From Mycobacterium sp. 852002-51971_SCH5477799-a (lineage in GTDB: Bacteria > Actinomycetota > Actinomycetes > Mycobacteriales > Mycobacteriaceae): a stretch of 64,000 nt of DNA. The number at the start of each line of letters is the position of its first letter. The stretch's first letter is position 1. The notes under the pieces were generated by a model. The model ran no database searches. It saw only the letters and a list, made by a program, of their open reading frames with translations, and was not told where the DNA came from. The position numbers and the translations under genes are program-made. The DNA lies in contig NZ_LZIF01000104.1 of NCBI RefSeq assembly GCF_001667145.1, forward strand, positions 25,994 to 89,993. The letters are read 5' to 3'. Of the stretch, positions 29,516 to 38,490 are shown piece after piece.

Positions 29516-30168
29516 TCGACGCGACGCCCGAGATCACCGTGCTGCTCGTCGACGACCAGGATCTGGTGCGGTCGGGCCTGCGCCGGATCCTGCGCCGCAA
29601 GGACGGTTTCGTCGTCGTCGCGGAATGCGAGGACGGTGACGAGGTGCCGGCCGCGGTGGCCGAGCACCGGCCCGACGTCGTCGTGATGGACCTGCGAATG
29701 CGCCGCGTCGACGGGATCGAGGCGACGCGCAGGCTGGGCGCCAAGCCGCCGGTGCTGGCCCTGACCACCTTCAACGAGGACGAGCTGTTGTCGGGAGCAC
29801 TGCGCGCCGGCGCGGCCGGCTTCGTGCTCAAAGACTCGTCGGCCGAGGAGTTGATCCGCGCGGTGCGGGCGGTCGCCAGGGGTGACAGCTATCTCGATCC
29901 CGCGGTCACCTCGCGCGTGCTCACCACGTACCGCAAGGCCGCACCCGGCCCCCGCGGCACCGCGATCGGCGAGCTGACCACCCGCGAGCTCGACGTCCTG
30001 ACGTTGATCGGCCAGGGACTGTCGAATACGGAGATCGCCGACAAACTGTGCATCTCCGGCGTCACCGTCAAGAGCCATGTCGGGCGCATCTTCGGCAAGC
30101 TCGAGCTGCGCGATCGGGCCGCCGCGATCGTCTACGCCTACGACAACGGCATCGTCGCGCCGCGCTGA
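29512..30168 (+). CDS. Response regulator, NarL/LuxR family
   Basis: A 218-aa regulator. The receiver domain opens VLLVDDQDLVRSG and has its phosphoacceptor Asp at residue 60 (VVVMDLRMRRVDG). The conserved Thr (LALTTF) and Lys (FVLKDSSAEEL) follow. A LuxR helix-turn-helix lies at about 150-215 (LTTRELDVLTLIGQGLSNTE). The ATG at 29512 was chosen because it overlaps the kinase stop (ATGA) and begins right before the receiver fold; the frame extends upstream without support. Target genes are not known; the divergent mmpL pair is a candidate by proximity. Confidence 0.92.
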   Translation: MIDATPEITVLLVDDQDLVRSGLRRILRRKDGFVVVAECEDGDEVPAAVAEHRPDVVVMDLRMRRVDGIEATRRLGAKPPVLALTTFNEDELLSGALRAGAAGFVLKDSSAEELIRAVRAVARGDSYLDPAVTSRVLTTYRKAAPGPRGTAIGELTTRELDVLTLIGQGLSNTEIADKLCISGVTVKSHVGRIFGKLELRDRAAAIVYAYDNGIVAPR

Positions 30169-30172
30169 AGGC

Positions 30173-30553
30173 CTACAACGGCGCCGATTGATCCGCCAGG
30201 TTCAGCAGAACGTAGGCCATGCACATCAAGAAGTTCAACACCACCAGGATCAGGCCCGCGAACATCAGCGAACGGGCGCCGCGCTTCTTGAGCCGCTTGT
30301 AGCGCGCGGCGCGTGATTCGCGGTCGAGCTGGATCGCGATCAACGCGAAGTTCACGTTGATCATTTCGTGCGCGGCCAGCGGTGCGCCCGCGAGCATTTC
30401 GCGCAGCCGCTCCGGTGCAGTTCGAACGCCCACCCGATTGAAACTGTGGCACAGACGGCGCTCCCGCCGTCGGCGGAGCGTGTGATACGGCAGCCGAAGG
30501 TGCCGCGCAAGTTGCCCTCGGTCGCCCCCCCAGGGGTAAGACGGGGTCATCAC
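30173..30553 (-). CDS. Small single-pass membrane protein
   Basis: A protein of up to 126 aa with a basic N-terminal half and one strong transmembrane helix near the C-terminus (SLMFAGLILVVLNFLMCMAY). A basic patch RAARYKRLKKRGAR precedes the helix, which predicts a cytosolic N-terminus. The family is unknown. The first 50 residues are Arg-rich and may be non-coding; a later in-frame ATG (MLAGAPLAAHEM) is a reasonable alternative start. Convergent with the response regulator, 4 bases apart. Confidence 0.6.
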   Translation of the reverse strand: MMTPSYPWGGDRGQLARHLRLPYHTLRRRRERRLCHSFNRVGVRTAPERLREMLAGAPLAAHEMINVNFALIAIQLDRESRAARYKRLKKRGARSLMFAGLILVVLNFLMCMAYVLLNLADQSAPL

Positions 30554-30617
30554 AAGCGGGATTCTAGATCGCTAGGCGCCACTTTCGCGCCGTGAACGCG
30601 AATTATGTTGCGAGATA

Positions 30618-31958
30618 TCACCTCGGCGCGCCGCCGCTCATTAGCTGGGACGCGGGCAGCTCGAGATAGCGCTCCAGGTTGCGATGCATGTTGATCACGC
30701 GGCGTTCCTCGCTAGACAACACCAGGTGTGTGAAGCCGGGTTGATGCATGCCGCGTTGCACGCCTGGAAGCACCGTGATGTCTTGAGTGAGGACCACGCC
30801 CGGCTGGGCCGCATCAGCGGCGACGCGGACATCCGTCGGCTTGGTGCGCGGCGCACCCGGCGGCATCCGCGTCATCAAGAACATGACGAGCTCGCCCTTG
30901 TCGGGGGAGGGGTCGGAGGCGGGCCGCGAGCACATGACGGTCAGGTGATCGGCATTCGTCAGAAGCGTCATGTTCGGAAACACGTTGTACTGATGCAACC
31001 GGGTCATCCGATCGGTATCGGCCCAGTCGAGGCCGACTCCGCGGCTCGCGGCGAATTCCCGGGTCCGGTCCGCGATCAGGTCGGCAACCGTCTGCCCGGG
31101 CCGGCGTTCGGCGGCGGGGAACGGTGTGCCTTCGGCCGCGCCCATCAGCGCACCCTGCGTGTAGACGTAGGCGTCCCAGACCTCTTCATCGGACAGGGCG
31201 CCCTCAAAACGTGGGCTTTGCACACCGTAGGGCTGGTCCGATTTCCCGGTGTGGCCCCAAATCTGTTGCGGCGCATGAATATCGTCGACGCAACGCAGCA
31301 GCTCGGGATGCAGGGTCTGTATGTGGTACGTCTCGCTGTAACCGTCGGCGATGGTCTTCCAGTTGGCATCGACCTCGACGGTGAGCGTGGCGTAGCAGCG
31401 GAAATCCTCCAAATGGCACCAGGCGATGTCGTCGGGCACCGCCTCCAGGTATTCGGTCAACGCGACCGCGCCCGGGTCGAGGTTGACGAAGACGAGCCCG
31501 GCCCAGGTCTCGACCCGCGCCGGTAGCAGCGGAAAATCGGACAGCCTCAGCGAGCCGAAGCCCTTGCGATTGGGCACCCGTTTGAGCGCCCCGCCCAGGT
31601 CCCAGGTCCAACCGTGATAGCCGCATTTGAGTTCGCGCAGGCCCGAACCGGATCCGGTGCACAGCGAATTGCCGCGATGCCGGCAGACGTTCTGGAACGC
31701 GCGGAGCGTCGCGTCGTCGTCACGGACGATCAGCACCCCGTACGGCCCGCATCGGTACTCGAAATAGTCGCCGGGCGCAGCCACGTGGTCGACCATGCAG
31801 GCCAGTTGCCACACCCTCGGCCACATCCGCTGCGCCTCGAGGGCGGCGAATGCGGGGGAGTAGTAGCGCTCGGCGGGCACCAGCGTCGGACTTTCCGGCG
31901 GGGTGCCGATGGCATCCTCGTCGCGGGCCCGCGCCGGATTGCCGGCCACCGTTGCCAT
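30618..31958 (-). CDS. Rieske non-heme iron oxygenase, alpha subunit
   Basis: A 446-aa aromatic-ring-hydroxylating dioxygenase large subunit. The Rieske [2Fe-2S] ligands are C92-R-H94 and C112-G-Y-H115. The catalytic domain has the non-heme iron site in DGYSETYHIQTLHPELL, with its two His. It needs a reductase, which is not encoded nearby. Substrate unknown; such proteins oxidise aromatic rings, quaternary amines or sterols. It ends an apparent operon with the amidohydrolase upstream (6-base gap). Confidence 0.9.
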   Translation of the reverse strand: MATVAGNPARARDEDAIGTPPESPTLVPAERYYSPAFAALEAQRMWPRVWQLACMVDHVAAPGDYFEYRCGPYGVLIVRDDDATLRAFQNVCRHRGNSLCTGSGSGLRELKCGYHGWTWDLGGALKRVPNRKGFGSLRLSDFPLLPARVETWAGLVFVNLDPGAVALTEYLEAVPDDIAWCHLEDFRCYATLTVEVDANWKTIADGYSETYHIQTLHPELLRCVDDIHAPQQIWGHTGKSDQPYGVQSPRFEGALSDEEVWDAYVYTQGALMGAAEGTPFPAAERRPGQTVADLIADRTREFAASRGVGLDWADTDRMTRLHQYNVFPNMTLLTNADHLTVMCSRPASDPSPDKGELVMFLMTRMPPGAPRTKPTDVRVAADAAQPGVVLTQDITVLPGVQRGMHQPGFTHLVLSSEERRVINMHRNLERYLELPASQLMSGGAPR

Positions 31959-31964
31959 GAGCTC

Positions 31965-33725
31965 TTAGCGCGCTCCTCGGACCAGGCGGCCGGGGCGGGC
32001 ACCGGTGTCGACGTCCTTGCGGCGGGTGACGGTCCCGCTGACGATGGTCGCCGCATAACCGCTGGCGCCCTGCAAGATCCGGTTCCCACCGGCCGGCAGG
32101 TCGAACGCCATCGCCGCCGGGTGCAGGGTCAGCGCGTCCATGTCGATGACGTTGATGTCGGCCTTTTTGCCGGGCTCGATGGTGCCGCGGTCGGTGAGGC
32201 CGAACAGGTGGGCGGTGTCGCGAGATTGCTTGCGGATCACGTATTCCAGCGACAGCTTGTCGCCGCGGCGCCGGTCTCGTGCCCAGTGCGTCAGCAGGAA
32301 CGTGGGGTAGGACGCGTCACAGATCATCCCGCAGTGGGCGCCGCCGTCCGAGAGTCCGAGCACGCCGGCGGGGTGCAGCATCATCTCCCGGATCGCATCG
32401 TGATTGCCGTCGGCGTAGTTGAACAGCGGCAGCATCAACATGTTGGTCGCGTTGGACTCGAGCATGAGGTCGTAGAGCGTGGACAACGGATCCTCGCCGC
32501 GTGCCTCGGCGATGGCCGCGACGGCGCGATCCGGTGTGGGCTCGTAGTCCGGTGGGTCGCCGAGCGCATACAGCCTGCCCAGCGAGTGCTGCACCAAAGC
32601 GAACATCCCGTCGAACAACAAGGTGGGGTCGGCGGGCAGATCGTCCTCGGACAGGATCGCCGCCTTCACCCCGGGGTCGGCCAACCGCTGCGCGAGCTCG
32701 TCGCGCCCGCACTCCGCCTTCAGCCGGCGGTAGGTGGGCCGGTGGCTGAAACCGTGATGGCCCTGGAAACCGATCATCATGCCGAACGGGCGAGCCGCGA
32801 TCTGCGGGTAGAGGCGCGCGCCCGCGGTGTGGGCGTCCGCGGACAGGTCGAGCATCTCGCGCCACAATTTCGGATCGGCGTCCACCTGGATCAGCGCGAA
32901 GGACACCGGGCGGTCAATCTCGCCGCTCAGTCGCCGCATCCAGTCCAGTTCTTTCTTCGGCCCGATGATGTCCTCACCCGCGGCCCCCTGGGGCGCCAAC
33001 TCGAACACCGCCTGGCCGCCGGCCGCCATGGCCCGGCCCAGACCGAACAGCTCCTCCTCGGCGGCGAACGTGCCGGGGACCGGTTCGCCGTCCATCGCGC
33101 GATGGCCCATCGTGCGCGACGTGGAAAACCCGAGCGCGCCGGCCTCGATCGCCTCGCGAACCAGCCGCCCCATCGCCTCGATGTCCTCGGGGGTGGCCGG
33201 CTCGTTGCGGGCGCCCCGCTCGCCCATCGCGTAGGCGCGGACCGCGCCGTGTGCGACCTGGCTGCCGACGTCGACGGCGAACTTCTGCTTGCCCACCGCG
33301 TCGAGGTATTCGGGGTAGGTTTCCCAGCCCCAGGTGATGCCTTCGGTCAGCGCGGTGCCGGGAATGTCCTCGACGCCCTCCATCAGCTCGATCAGCCACT
33401 GCTCACTGCCGGGCCGCACGGGCGCGAAGCCGACGCCGCAGTTGCCGGTCACGATCGTGGTCACTCCATGGCCGCTGGACGGTTCGAGCAGGCTGTCCCA
33501 GCTGACCTGGCCGTCGTAGTGGGTGTGGATGTCGACGAAGCCGGGGGCCACCACATGCCCTGTCGCGTCGATGGTTTCGGCCGCATCGCCACCCATCGCG
33601 GCGCCGTCGGCGGAGCGCCGAACGACGTCGACGATCTTGCCGTCCTTGATACCGATATCGGCGGCATAGCGTTGCGCGCCCGTGCCGTCGACGACCGTTC
33701 CACCGATGATCTTCAGGTCGAACAT
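31965..33725 (-). CDS. D-aminoacylase-like amidohydrolase
   Basis: A 586-aa amidohydrolase-superfamily enzyme. The composite beta domain is followed by the metal-binding HTHYD motif (H67, H69). A later SDGGAHCGM supplies the catalytic Asp region, and the C-terminus returns to the beta domain with [17 protein letters not shown]. The family (N-acyl-D-amino-acid deacylases) cleaves amide bonds; the real substrate is unknown. It is 6 bases upstream of the Rieske oxygenase gene, so the pair may act in one degradation route. An inverted repeat lies about 62-78 bases upstream of the start. Confidence 0.88.
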   Translation of the reverse strand: MFDLKIIGGTVVDGTGAQRYAADIGIKDGKIVDVVRRSADGAAMGGDAAETIDATGHVVAPGFVDIHTHYDGQVSWDSLLEPSSGHGVTTIVTGNCGVGFAPVRPGSEQWLIELMEGVEDIPGTALTEGITWGWETYPEYLDAVGKQKFAVDVGSQVAHGAVRAYAMGERGARNEPATPEDIEAMGRLVREAIEAGALGFSTSRTMGHRAMDGEPVPGTFAAEEELFGLGRAMAAGGQAVFELAPQGAAGEDIIGPKKELDWMRRLSGEIDRPVSFALIQVDADPKLWREMLDLSADAHTAGARLYPQIAARPFGMMIGFQGHHGFSHRPTYRRLKAECGRDELAQRLADPGVKAAILSEDDLPADPTLLFDGMFALVQHSLGRLYALGDPPDYEPTPDRAVAAIAEARGEDPLSTLYDLMLESNATNMLMLPLFNYADGNHDAIREMMLHPAGVLGLSDGGAHCGMICDASYPTFLLTHWARDRRRGDKLSLEYVIRKQSRDTAHLFGLTDRGTIEPGKKADINVIDMDALTLHPAAMAFDLPAGGNRILQGASGYAATIVSGTVTRRKDVDTGARPGRLVRGAR

Positions 33726-33786
33726 GAGACTCCTCTTCGCCGACGGGGCTGCGTCGGGAGGCTGGGCGCCAAGACGCGCAGCATTT

Positions 33787-33803
33787 CGCTACGGAAGGTA
33801 GCG
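33787..33803. promoter_or_regulatory. Inverted repeat upstream of amidohydrolase, possible operator
   Basis: The arms CGCTAC (33787-33792) and GTAGCG (33798-33803) are separated by GGAAG. The site is about 60-80 bases upstream of the amidohydrolase start at 33725, a typical operator distance. The core looks like sites bound by TetR-type regulators, but no regulator gene is directly adjacent, so assignment is weak. Confidence 0.3.
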
Positions 33804-33852
33804 TAACTCTTGTCGCGACGAAGGCAATAGCCTCAACCGAATTGGATCTGTC

Positions 33853-34989
33853 CTACAGAGAACCCTTCAGGGCGGCGACGGTTTCCAGATCATCGAGCGC
33901 CGCGGCGCCGCGGCGCAGGCCTTCCATCGCGATGTTCTCGACCTGCATCCCGCCCATGCCGGCGGTGATCAGGGGTGCCACGTAGGCGTACAACGCGCCC
34001 TGGCGGAACCGCAGCCACAGGTCGTCGCGGTCCAACTCCGGTCCGCCGGCCGCCATCAGCGCCCGCCGGTAGTCGTCGAGGAGTTCGCGCTGGTTGGCCT
34101 GACGGTCCTCCGGCGTCAGGCTGGTGATCAGGGTGTAGGCCAATTCGCGCGACGGGTGTCCCCGGCGCACCGCCTGCCAGTCCAGCAGGCCGGCCTTTCC
34201 GCCCTGGAAGTACATGTTGCCCGGATGGGCATCACCGTGCATGACGGTGTGTGGGGGAGTGTCGATGAGCGCGGCGACGGCGCGGTAGTTGTCGGCGATG
34301 AACTTGCCGTTTTCCACCGGGATCGTGGAGCGCTCGGCGAGCCGCTTGATGGAGGTGTGCATCAGCGAACCGGTCAATAACGACGTGACGTCGCCGGAAG
34401 GCGTGTACAGCCAGCCCATCGGACCGCGCCCGTCGCGCGGCAGCCGGCCCCAGAAGGTGGCGTGCAGTTCGGCCAGCAGCTCGATGATCAGGCTCGCCTG
34501 GTCGGCCGACAGCGGATGCAGGGTGTCGGGAAACTCGCACGACTCGGCCGGCAGGTCCTCCAGGACCAGCAGGTACCGGCCGGTCCAGGGGTCGAACGCC
34601 GCACCGTAGCAGTACGGGACACCGATGACCTGCGGCGCCAGCTCGCGGTAGAACCGCACCTCGGTGTGCCCGAGGCGCCCGAGTTCGCCCATCAGCCGGG
34701 TGGCGGCGCTCTGCGCAGCGACCTTGACGAACACCGAGTCGGGGACGTTCTTGCCGGTCAACACCAACCGGCCGCACGAGGACGTCCCCGCGTCCCGGCT
34801 CAGCACACGGATCGACCGGACGGTGGTTCCCATGACGCGGGAGAGGACCGAGGGATCGATGCTTTCGACGGTCCGCGGCAGGCCGAACCCGCCACCTAAG
34901 GCTGCGTCCGTGGCCACCCGGCCAGCACCGCGGCCCAGGTGGGCGACCAGGCCGAGAACAGAAAAAGCTTGCCCGACAGAAGTTTTCAT
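33853..34989 (-). CDS. Aminoglycoside-phosphotransferase-fold kinase
   Basis: A 378-aa APH/choline-kinase-fold protein. The ATG at 34989 (MKTSVGQAF) is preferred, since the upstream 29 codons look non-coding. The N-lobe has SVFVKVAAQS with a likely ATP-binding Lys. The catalytic loop is HGDAHPGNMYF and the metal-binding motif LLDWQ. Proteins like this in mycobacteria are mostly of unknown substrate and often accompany acyl-CoA enzymes; drug resistance should not be assumed. It is downstream of the decaying STAS/RsbW pair on the same strand. Confidence 0.85.
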   Translation of the reverse strand: MKTSVGQAFSVLGLVAHLGRGAGRVATDAALGGGFGLPRTVESIDPSVLSRVMGTTVRSIRVLSRDAGTSSCGRLVLTGKNVPDSVFVKVAAQSAATRLMGELGRLGHTEVRFYRELAPQVIGVPYCYGAAFDPWTGRYLLVLEDLPAESCEFPDTLHPLSADQASLIIELLAELHATFWGRLPRDGRGPMGWLYTPSGDVTSLLTGSLMHTSIKRLAERSTIPVENGKFIADNYRAVAALIDTPPHTVMHGDAHPGNMYFQGGKAGLLDWQAVRRGHPSRELAYTLITSLTPEDRQANQRELLDDYRRALMAAGGPELDRDDLWLRFRQGALYAYVAPLITAGMGGMQVENIAMEGLRRGAAALDDLETVAALKGSL

Positions 34990-35095
34990 TGTCCATCCAT
35001 CCTGATTTGCAAGCCGGCCGCGGTGCTGTGCTCTTAACACCGGTGGCGTCGGGCAAACGATTGAACGTCTGGACATCTGACAATAGGCGCCGGGC

Positions 35096-35311
35096 TCACC
35101 GAACTCGGAATCGACGAGTCCCTCGACGACGGTCCGGTGTTGCTACGCGAACACCGCGTCCAGCAGGTGCTGGCGCAGTCGGGCGGATCAGGCTGAAGCG
35201 GTCGTCGTCAAGGGAGAAATATCGTCCGAGCCACACCTCGAACTCGGCGCGGGTGCGGGCCGCGCTGCGCGCGTCGGCGCCCACTCGCGTCCGCACTCCG
35301 TCGAGGCTCAC
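35096..35311 (-). pseudogene. Truncated RsbW-like anti-sigma factor kinase
   Basis: A 71-codon frame begins with a GTG overlapping the STAS gene stop (GTGA). Its first about 40 residues (MSLDGVRTRVGADARSAARTR... ending YFSLDDDRF) look like the N-terminus of an RsbW-type serine kinase/anti-sigma factor. After that point the reading frame turns into Arg/Pro/Thr-rich sequence without domain character and stops; the HATPase N, G1 and G2 boxes are absent. A deletion after the first 40 codons is the simplest explanation. Confidence 0.55.
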
Positions 35312-35685
35312 TCACCAGCGATCCCGCTCAGCGCACCGTCCACGCTGCTGTAGAGCGAGAGCACGCTGTCGATTCCCATCAGTTTGATCGGCCGGCTGGT
35401 GGCCGAGCCGTTGGCGACCACCGCGAACTGCGTCGGTGGCTCGATCTCCGCCTGCGTGGTCACCAGGACGGTCATCCCGGCCGAGGCCAGAAAGCCGACC
35501 TTGGACAGGTCAACGATCAGTGCCGCGGGCTTGGTGGCCAGCGCGGTCTGGATAGCGTCGGCCAGCAGCGGCGAGCTGAGCATGTCGACCTCGCCGGAGA
35601 CGGTGAGCACAACCGCCTGATCTACCTGATGTTTGCCCACTTCAAAAGCGGTTGGATCGACAAGATCGCCGGATTGTTCGCCCAT
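35308..35685 (-). CDS. STAS-domain anti-sigma factor antagonist
   Basis: A 125-aa STAS protein (RsbV/SpoIIAA type). The strand VVLTVSGEVDMLSSPLLADA and the loop LIVDLSKVGFLASAGMTVLV carry the conserved Ser that a partner kinase would phosphorylate. It would bind an anti-sigma kinase and free a sigma factor. The natural partner directly downstream is truncated, so this protein may now be orphaned or work with another kinase. Confidence 0.85.
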   Translation of the reverse strand: MGEQSGDLVDPTAFEVGKHQVDQAVVLTVSGEVDMLSSPLLADAIQTALATKPAALIVDLSKVGFLASAGMTVLVTTQAEIEPPTQFAVVANGSATSRPIKLMGIDSVLSLYSSVDGALSGIAGE

Positions 35686-36403
35686 GGTCTATCACTCACA
35701 TTCGGTCCCGTGCGGGACACCGCTAGCTCTAACAGCCATTGCCATATCCGGGGGCTGTGGATTCAACCCTCGGGGAACACGGTTGCCTACGGAGGAGACG
35801 CACTCCGTCGATCTGCGCTACCAAATGCAGATACAGCTACAAGTGTTTAGTCAATGGTAGGACACGCGGCGTACCACGCTCAAAACGCTGAACGATTTCG
35901 GGCGCCGCGCCCTAGTCCGGATGTGCATAACGGGCAGCGCAGAAGTCGCACGCGGCACCGGCTCGTGCGTGAATTGCTTCCACCGGCTTCGTCCCGCGCT
36001 TGTGCGGCGTGGCCTGCGTAAACGGGAAGGGGGGTGGTCGGTGCAACCCGGTGATCGCGGCCGCGGGCGACCCCAAGATCGCGGATCGCTTTGAGTGCGT
36101 CTACGCGGTGCTCCGGGAGTGCCACGGCGCTTTCGCGCTGCTGCTCTTCCTCGCGTTTACCGCCCACATGACGGCGGTACTCTTCCACACGCTCGTCTTG
36201 TGTGACCGGCTGCTGCGACCGCATGGCGCTGTGGCATTAAAGCTCGGCAGCCAGACTGACGCTGAGACCGAAATCGCAGTTGACGACCTGTCTGCTGAGG
36301 CTCGAAGTGGCCGAATATGATCGGCACGATTCAGACTTGAGCGCGCGGGCACGGGCCGGGCGCGCCGTGCCCGGGCAGGGCCATGAGGAACTGGGAGAGT
36401 TCA
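35686..36403. other. Gene-poor stretch between STAS gene and aldolase
   Basis: About 720 bases with no intact gene. It holds the cytochrome b561-like remnant at 36000-36240. Short open frames on both strands between 35690 and 36000 have no recognisable protein character. The final 160 bases before 36404 presumably contain the aldolase promoter. Confidence 0.6.
36000..36240 (+). pseudogene. Cytochrome b561-like 3' remnant with frameshift
   Basis: The plus-strand frame reads IADRFECVYAVL, then RECHGAFALLLFLAFTAHM and TAVLFHTLVLCDRLL, which is the last transmembrane helix region of a cytochrome b561-type protein (HG...H and LFH..VL.D pattern, heme-ligand type His). After DRLL the frame changes; shifting it gives CDRMALWH followed by a stop at 36238-36240, the usual family ending. 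The 5' half of such a gene is absent. A decayed fragment is the best reading. Confidence 0.5.
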
Positions 36404-37297
36404 ATGTCGAACCAGCAGCAAGCGGAACGGATGACGTCGGGGAAGGGCTTCATCGCGGCGCTCGACCAGAGCGGCGGTTCGACGCCCAAGGCGCTGCGCC
36501 TCTACGGCATCGAGGACAACGAGTACTCCTCCGAGAAGGAGATGTTCGACCTCATTCACCAGATGCGCTCGCGGATCATCACGTCGCCGGCGTTCACCGG
36601 TGACCGCGTGCTGGCGGCCATCCTGTTCGAGCAGACCATGGACCGTGAGATCGCGGGCAAGCCGTCGACCACCTACCTGTGGGAGACCAAGGGTGTGGTG
36701 CCCATCCTCAAGATCGACAAGGGTCTGGCCGACGCGTCGGACGACGTCCAGCTGATGAAGCCGATTCCGGGTCTCGACGAGCTGCTGGACCGCGCCGCCG
36801 GCCTCGGCGTCTTCGGCACCAAGGAGCGGTCGGTGATCGGCGGTGCCAACCCGACGGGCATCGCGGCCGTGGTCGCGCAGCAATTCGAGCTGGGCCACCG
36901 GGTGCTCTCGCACGGCCTGGTGCCCATCATCGAGCCGGAGGTGACCATCTCGATTTCGGACAAGGCCGAGGCCGAGGGCATCCTGCGCGACGAGATCACC
37001 AAGCAGCTCGACGCCGTGCCCGAGGGCCAGCGCGTCATGCTCAAGCTGAGTCTGCCCACCGAGGTGAACTTCTACCGCTCCCTGATCGAGCACCCGAAGG
37101 TGATGCGGGTGGTCGCCCTTTCCGGTGGCTACTCCCGCGAGGAAGCCAACGAGCTGCTGGCGAAGAACACCGGGTTGATCGCCAGTTTCAGCCGCGCCCT
37201 GACCGAGGGACTGACCGCCGACCAGACCGACGAGCAGTTCAACGCGACCTTGGACAAGGCGATCCAGTCGATCTACGACGCCTCCGTCGCCGGCTGA
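36404..37297 (+). CDS. Class I fructose-bisphosphate aldolase
   Basis: A 297-aa aldolase for cleavage of fructose 1,6-bisphosphate in glycolysis, or the reverse in gluconeogenesis. The N-terminus [19 protein letters not shown], the segment PILKIDKGL and [13 protein letters not shown] (candidate Schiff-base Lys) mark the bacterial class I type, which needs no metal. The ATG at 36404 has GGGAGAG just upstream, so it is preferred over the ATG at 36383. Mycobacteria usually also have a metal-dependent class II enzyme elsewhere. Its stop is 1 base from that of the convergent DUF190 gene. Confidence 0.93.
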   Translation: MSNQQQAERMTSGKGFIAALDQSGGSTPKALRLYGIEDNEYSSEKEMFDLIHQMRSRIITSPAFTGDRVLAAILFEQTMDREIAGKPSTTYLWETKGVVPILKIDKGLADASDDVQLMKPIPGLDELLDRAAGLGVFGTKERSVIGGANPTGIAAVVAQQFELGHRVLSHGLVPIIEPEVTISISDKAEAEGILRDEITKQLDAVPEGQRVMLKLSLPTEVNFYRSLIEHPKVMRVVALSGGYSREEANELLAKNTGLIASFSRALTEGLTADQTDEQFNATLDKAIQSIYDASVAG

Positions 37298-37298
37298 G

Positions 37299-38369
37299 CT
37301 AGTAGCGGTGCCGCGCGATGCGTGGCGGTCCGACGCCGCCTTCGTCGGAGACCAACGCCGGCACCATTTCACTGGTCACCAAGCCCTCGTTGCACGTCAA
37401 TTCGTCGACGACGGCGAAGGATTCGGCGATGTTGGCCGGGGTGTCGATCACAATCGTCACGACGGGCACCCGGCGGGTCAGCGAGAGCAGTCCGTCACCG
37501 TGGGGTGGATGATCGCCGTGGAAGCCCCAGACTCCGCGCAGCACCGTCGCGCCGTCGGCGGTCTTGGCCTGGCGCAGCCGCTGGACGATCGCGCGGTGGA
37601 TCGGCACACCGCCGTGGTGTGCCGACTCGGAGGTGTAGATCGTCAGCTGCTGGAACAGCGGCAAGCCGCGCTCATCGACCCCGGGCAGGGCGTGTGGCCG
37701 CTCCACGAACTGGCCGTCACGCTTACAAACCCGGACCCGCTCGAGGGTAATCAGGGGCCTGCGCAGCAGTTCGCCGATCTCCGGTAACACGCGACCGATC
37801 AGCCCGCCGGATCCGACGGCGACGATCATCATCGGGACGTCGGTGTTGCGGCCAAAGAAGTTGGCGCGCTGGCGCTCTCCGTGCGCGACGCCGTCCACCC
37901 CGAGCAGCACCGTGGCGCCGGCAAGCCCACGCCGATGCATCAATTCGCAGAGGGCGATGTAGGCCGGTGAGCCGTTGACGCGTTGCTTGCGGCCGACGTA
38001 GATCGTCAACTTGACGGCGTCGCCCAGATCCTCGGCCGGCTGCGCCCCGACGTCTTCGTGGAGCAACCGGGCGCGCTCCAGGGTGACCAGGCCGCGCTGC
38101 TTGACACCCAGCACCGGGGCGAGCAGGGCCTCGATCTTCGTCCTCGTGTCGACCGCGACGATCGCCACCGGCGGGTCCTCGGACAACGTCAAGGACTCGT
38201 CGGTGCGCAGATGGTGGCCGGTGCCGAATCCGCCGATGCCCCGCAACAGGACGCCGCAAGCGATCCGGTGCTGTGCGTACAACCCGAGCAGGACATCGGA
38301 GACAAAGTTGCCCCCGGTCCGCCTACGCTCGGCCAGATAGGTGGTGAGCTTCAGGCAATCGTCGTCCAT
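37299..38369 (-). CDS. Protein with three tandem DUF190 domains
   Basis: A 356-aa protein made of three PII-like DUF190 units. Unit 1 (about 5-110) starts LKLTTYLAERRRTGG; unit 2 (about 120-228) starts VKLTIYVGRKQRVNG; unit 3 (about 240-350) starts LTIYTSESAHHGG. Each repeats the pattern of a basic strand, a helix and a G(V/I)xGxG-like loop, with PVxIVxVD in the middle and a LVTLERAR-like end. Single DUF190 proteins of about 110 aa are often found with CrcB fluoride channels; no crcB is seen here. PII-like proteins sense nucleotides or other small ligands; a trimer in one chain would match their usual trimeric form (inference). Confidence 0.88.
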   Translation of the reverse strand: MDDDCLKLTTYLAERRRTGGNFVSDVLLGLYAQHRIACGVLLRGIGGFGTGHHLRTDESLTLSEDPPVAIVAVDTRTKIEALLAPVLGVKQRGLVTLERARLLHEDVGAQPAEDLGDAVKLTIYVGRKQRVNGSPAYIALCELMHRRGLAGATVLLGVDGVAHGERQRANFFGRNTDVPMMIVAVGSGGLIGRVLPEIGELLRRPLITLERVRVCKRDGQFVERPHALPGVDERGLPLFQQLTIYTSESAHHGGVPIHRAIVQRLRQAKTADGATVLRGVWGFHGDHPPHGDGLLSLTRRVPVVTIVIDTPANIAESFAVVDELTCNEGLVTSEMVPALVSDEGGVGPPRIARHRY

Positions 38370-38490
38370 CGCCGCTCCCGTCGCCGTGCTGGCGAGCCTA
38401 CCCGCTCGCAGACGTCAACCGCCGCAGCGTGTTCGACGCGGACTGTCTCAGCGCAGCTGCTCGGGGACTGGCCGTGCTGAACCGTCTTCG

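Noticed and set aside
31614..33806. 730-codon plus-strand open frame
   Set aside because: It is antisense to the amidohydrolase and oxygenase genes, which have clear catalytic motifs; its product is Arg/His/Gln/Gly-rich without domain features, typical of high-GC antisense frames.
33853..34989. Call as an aminoglycoside resistance gene
   Set aside because: Only the kinase fold (HGDAHPGN, LLDWQ) is seen; mycobacteria have many such proteins near lipid-metabolism genes with no link to drug resistance.
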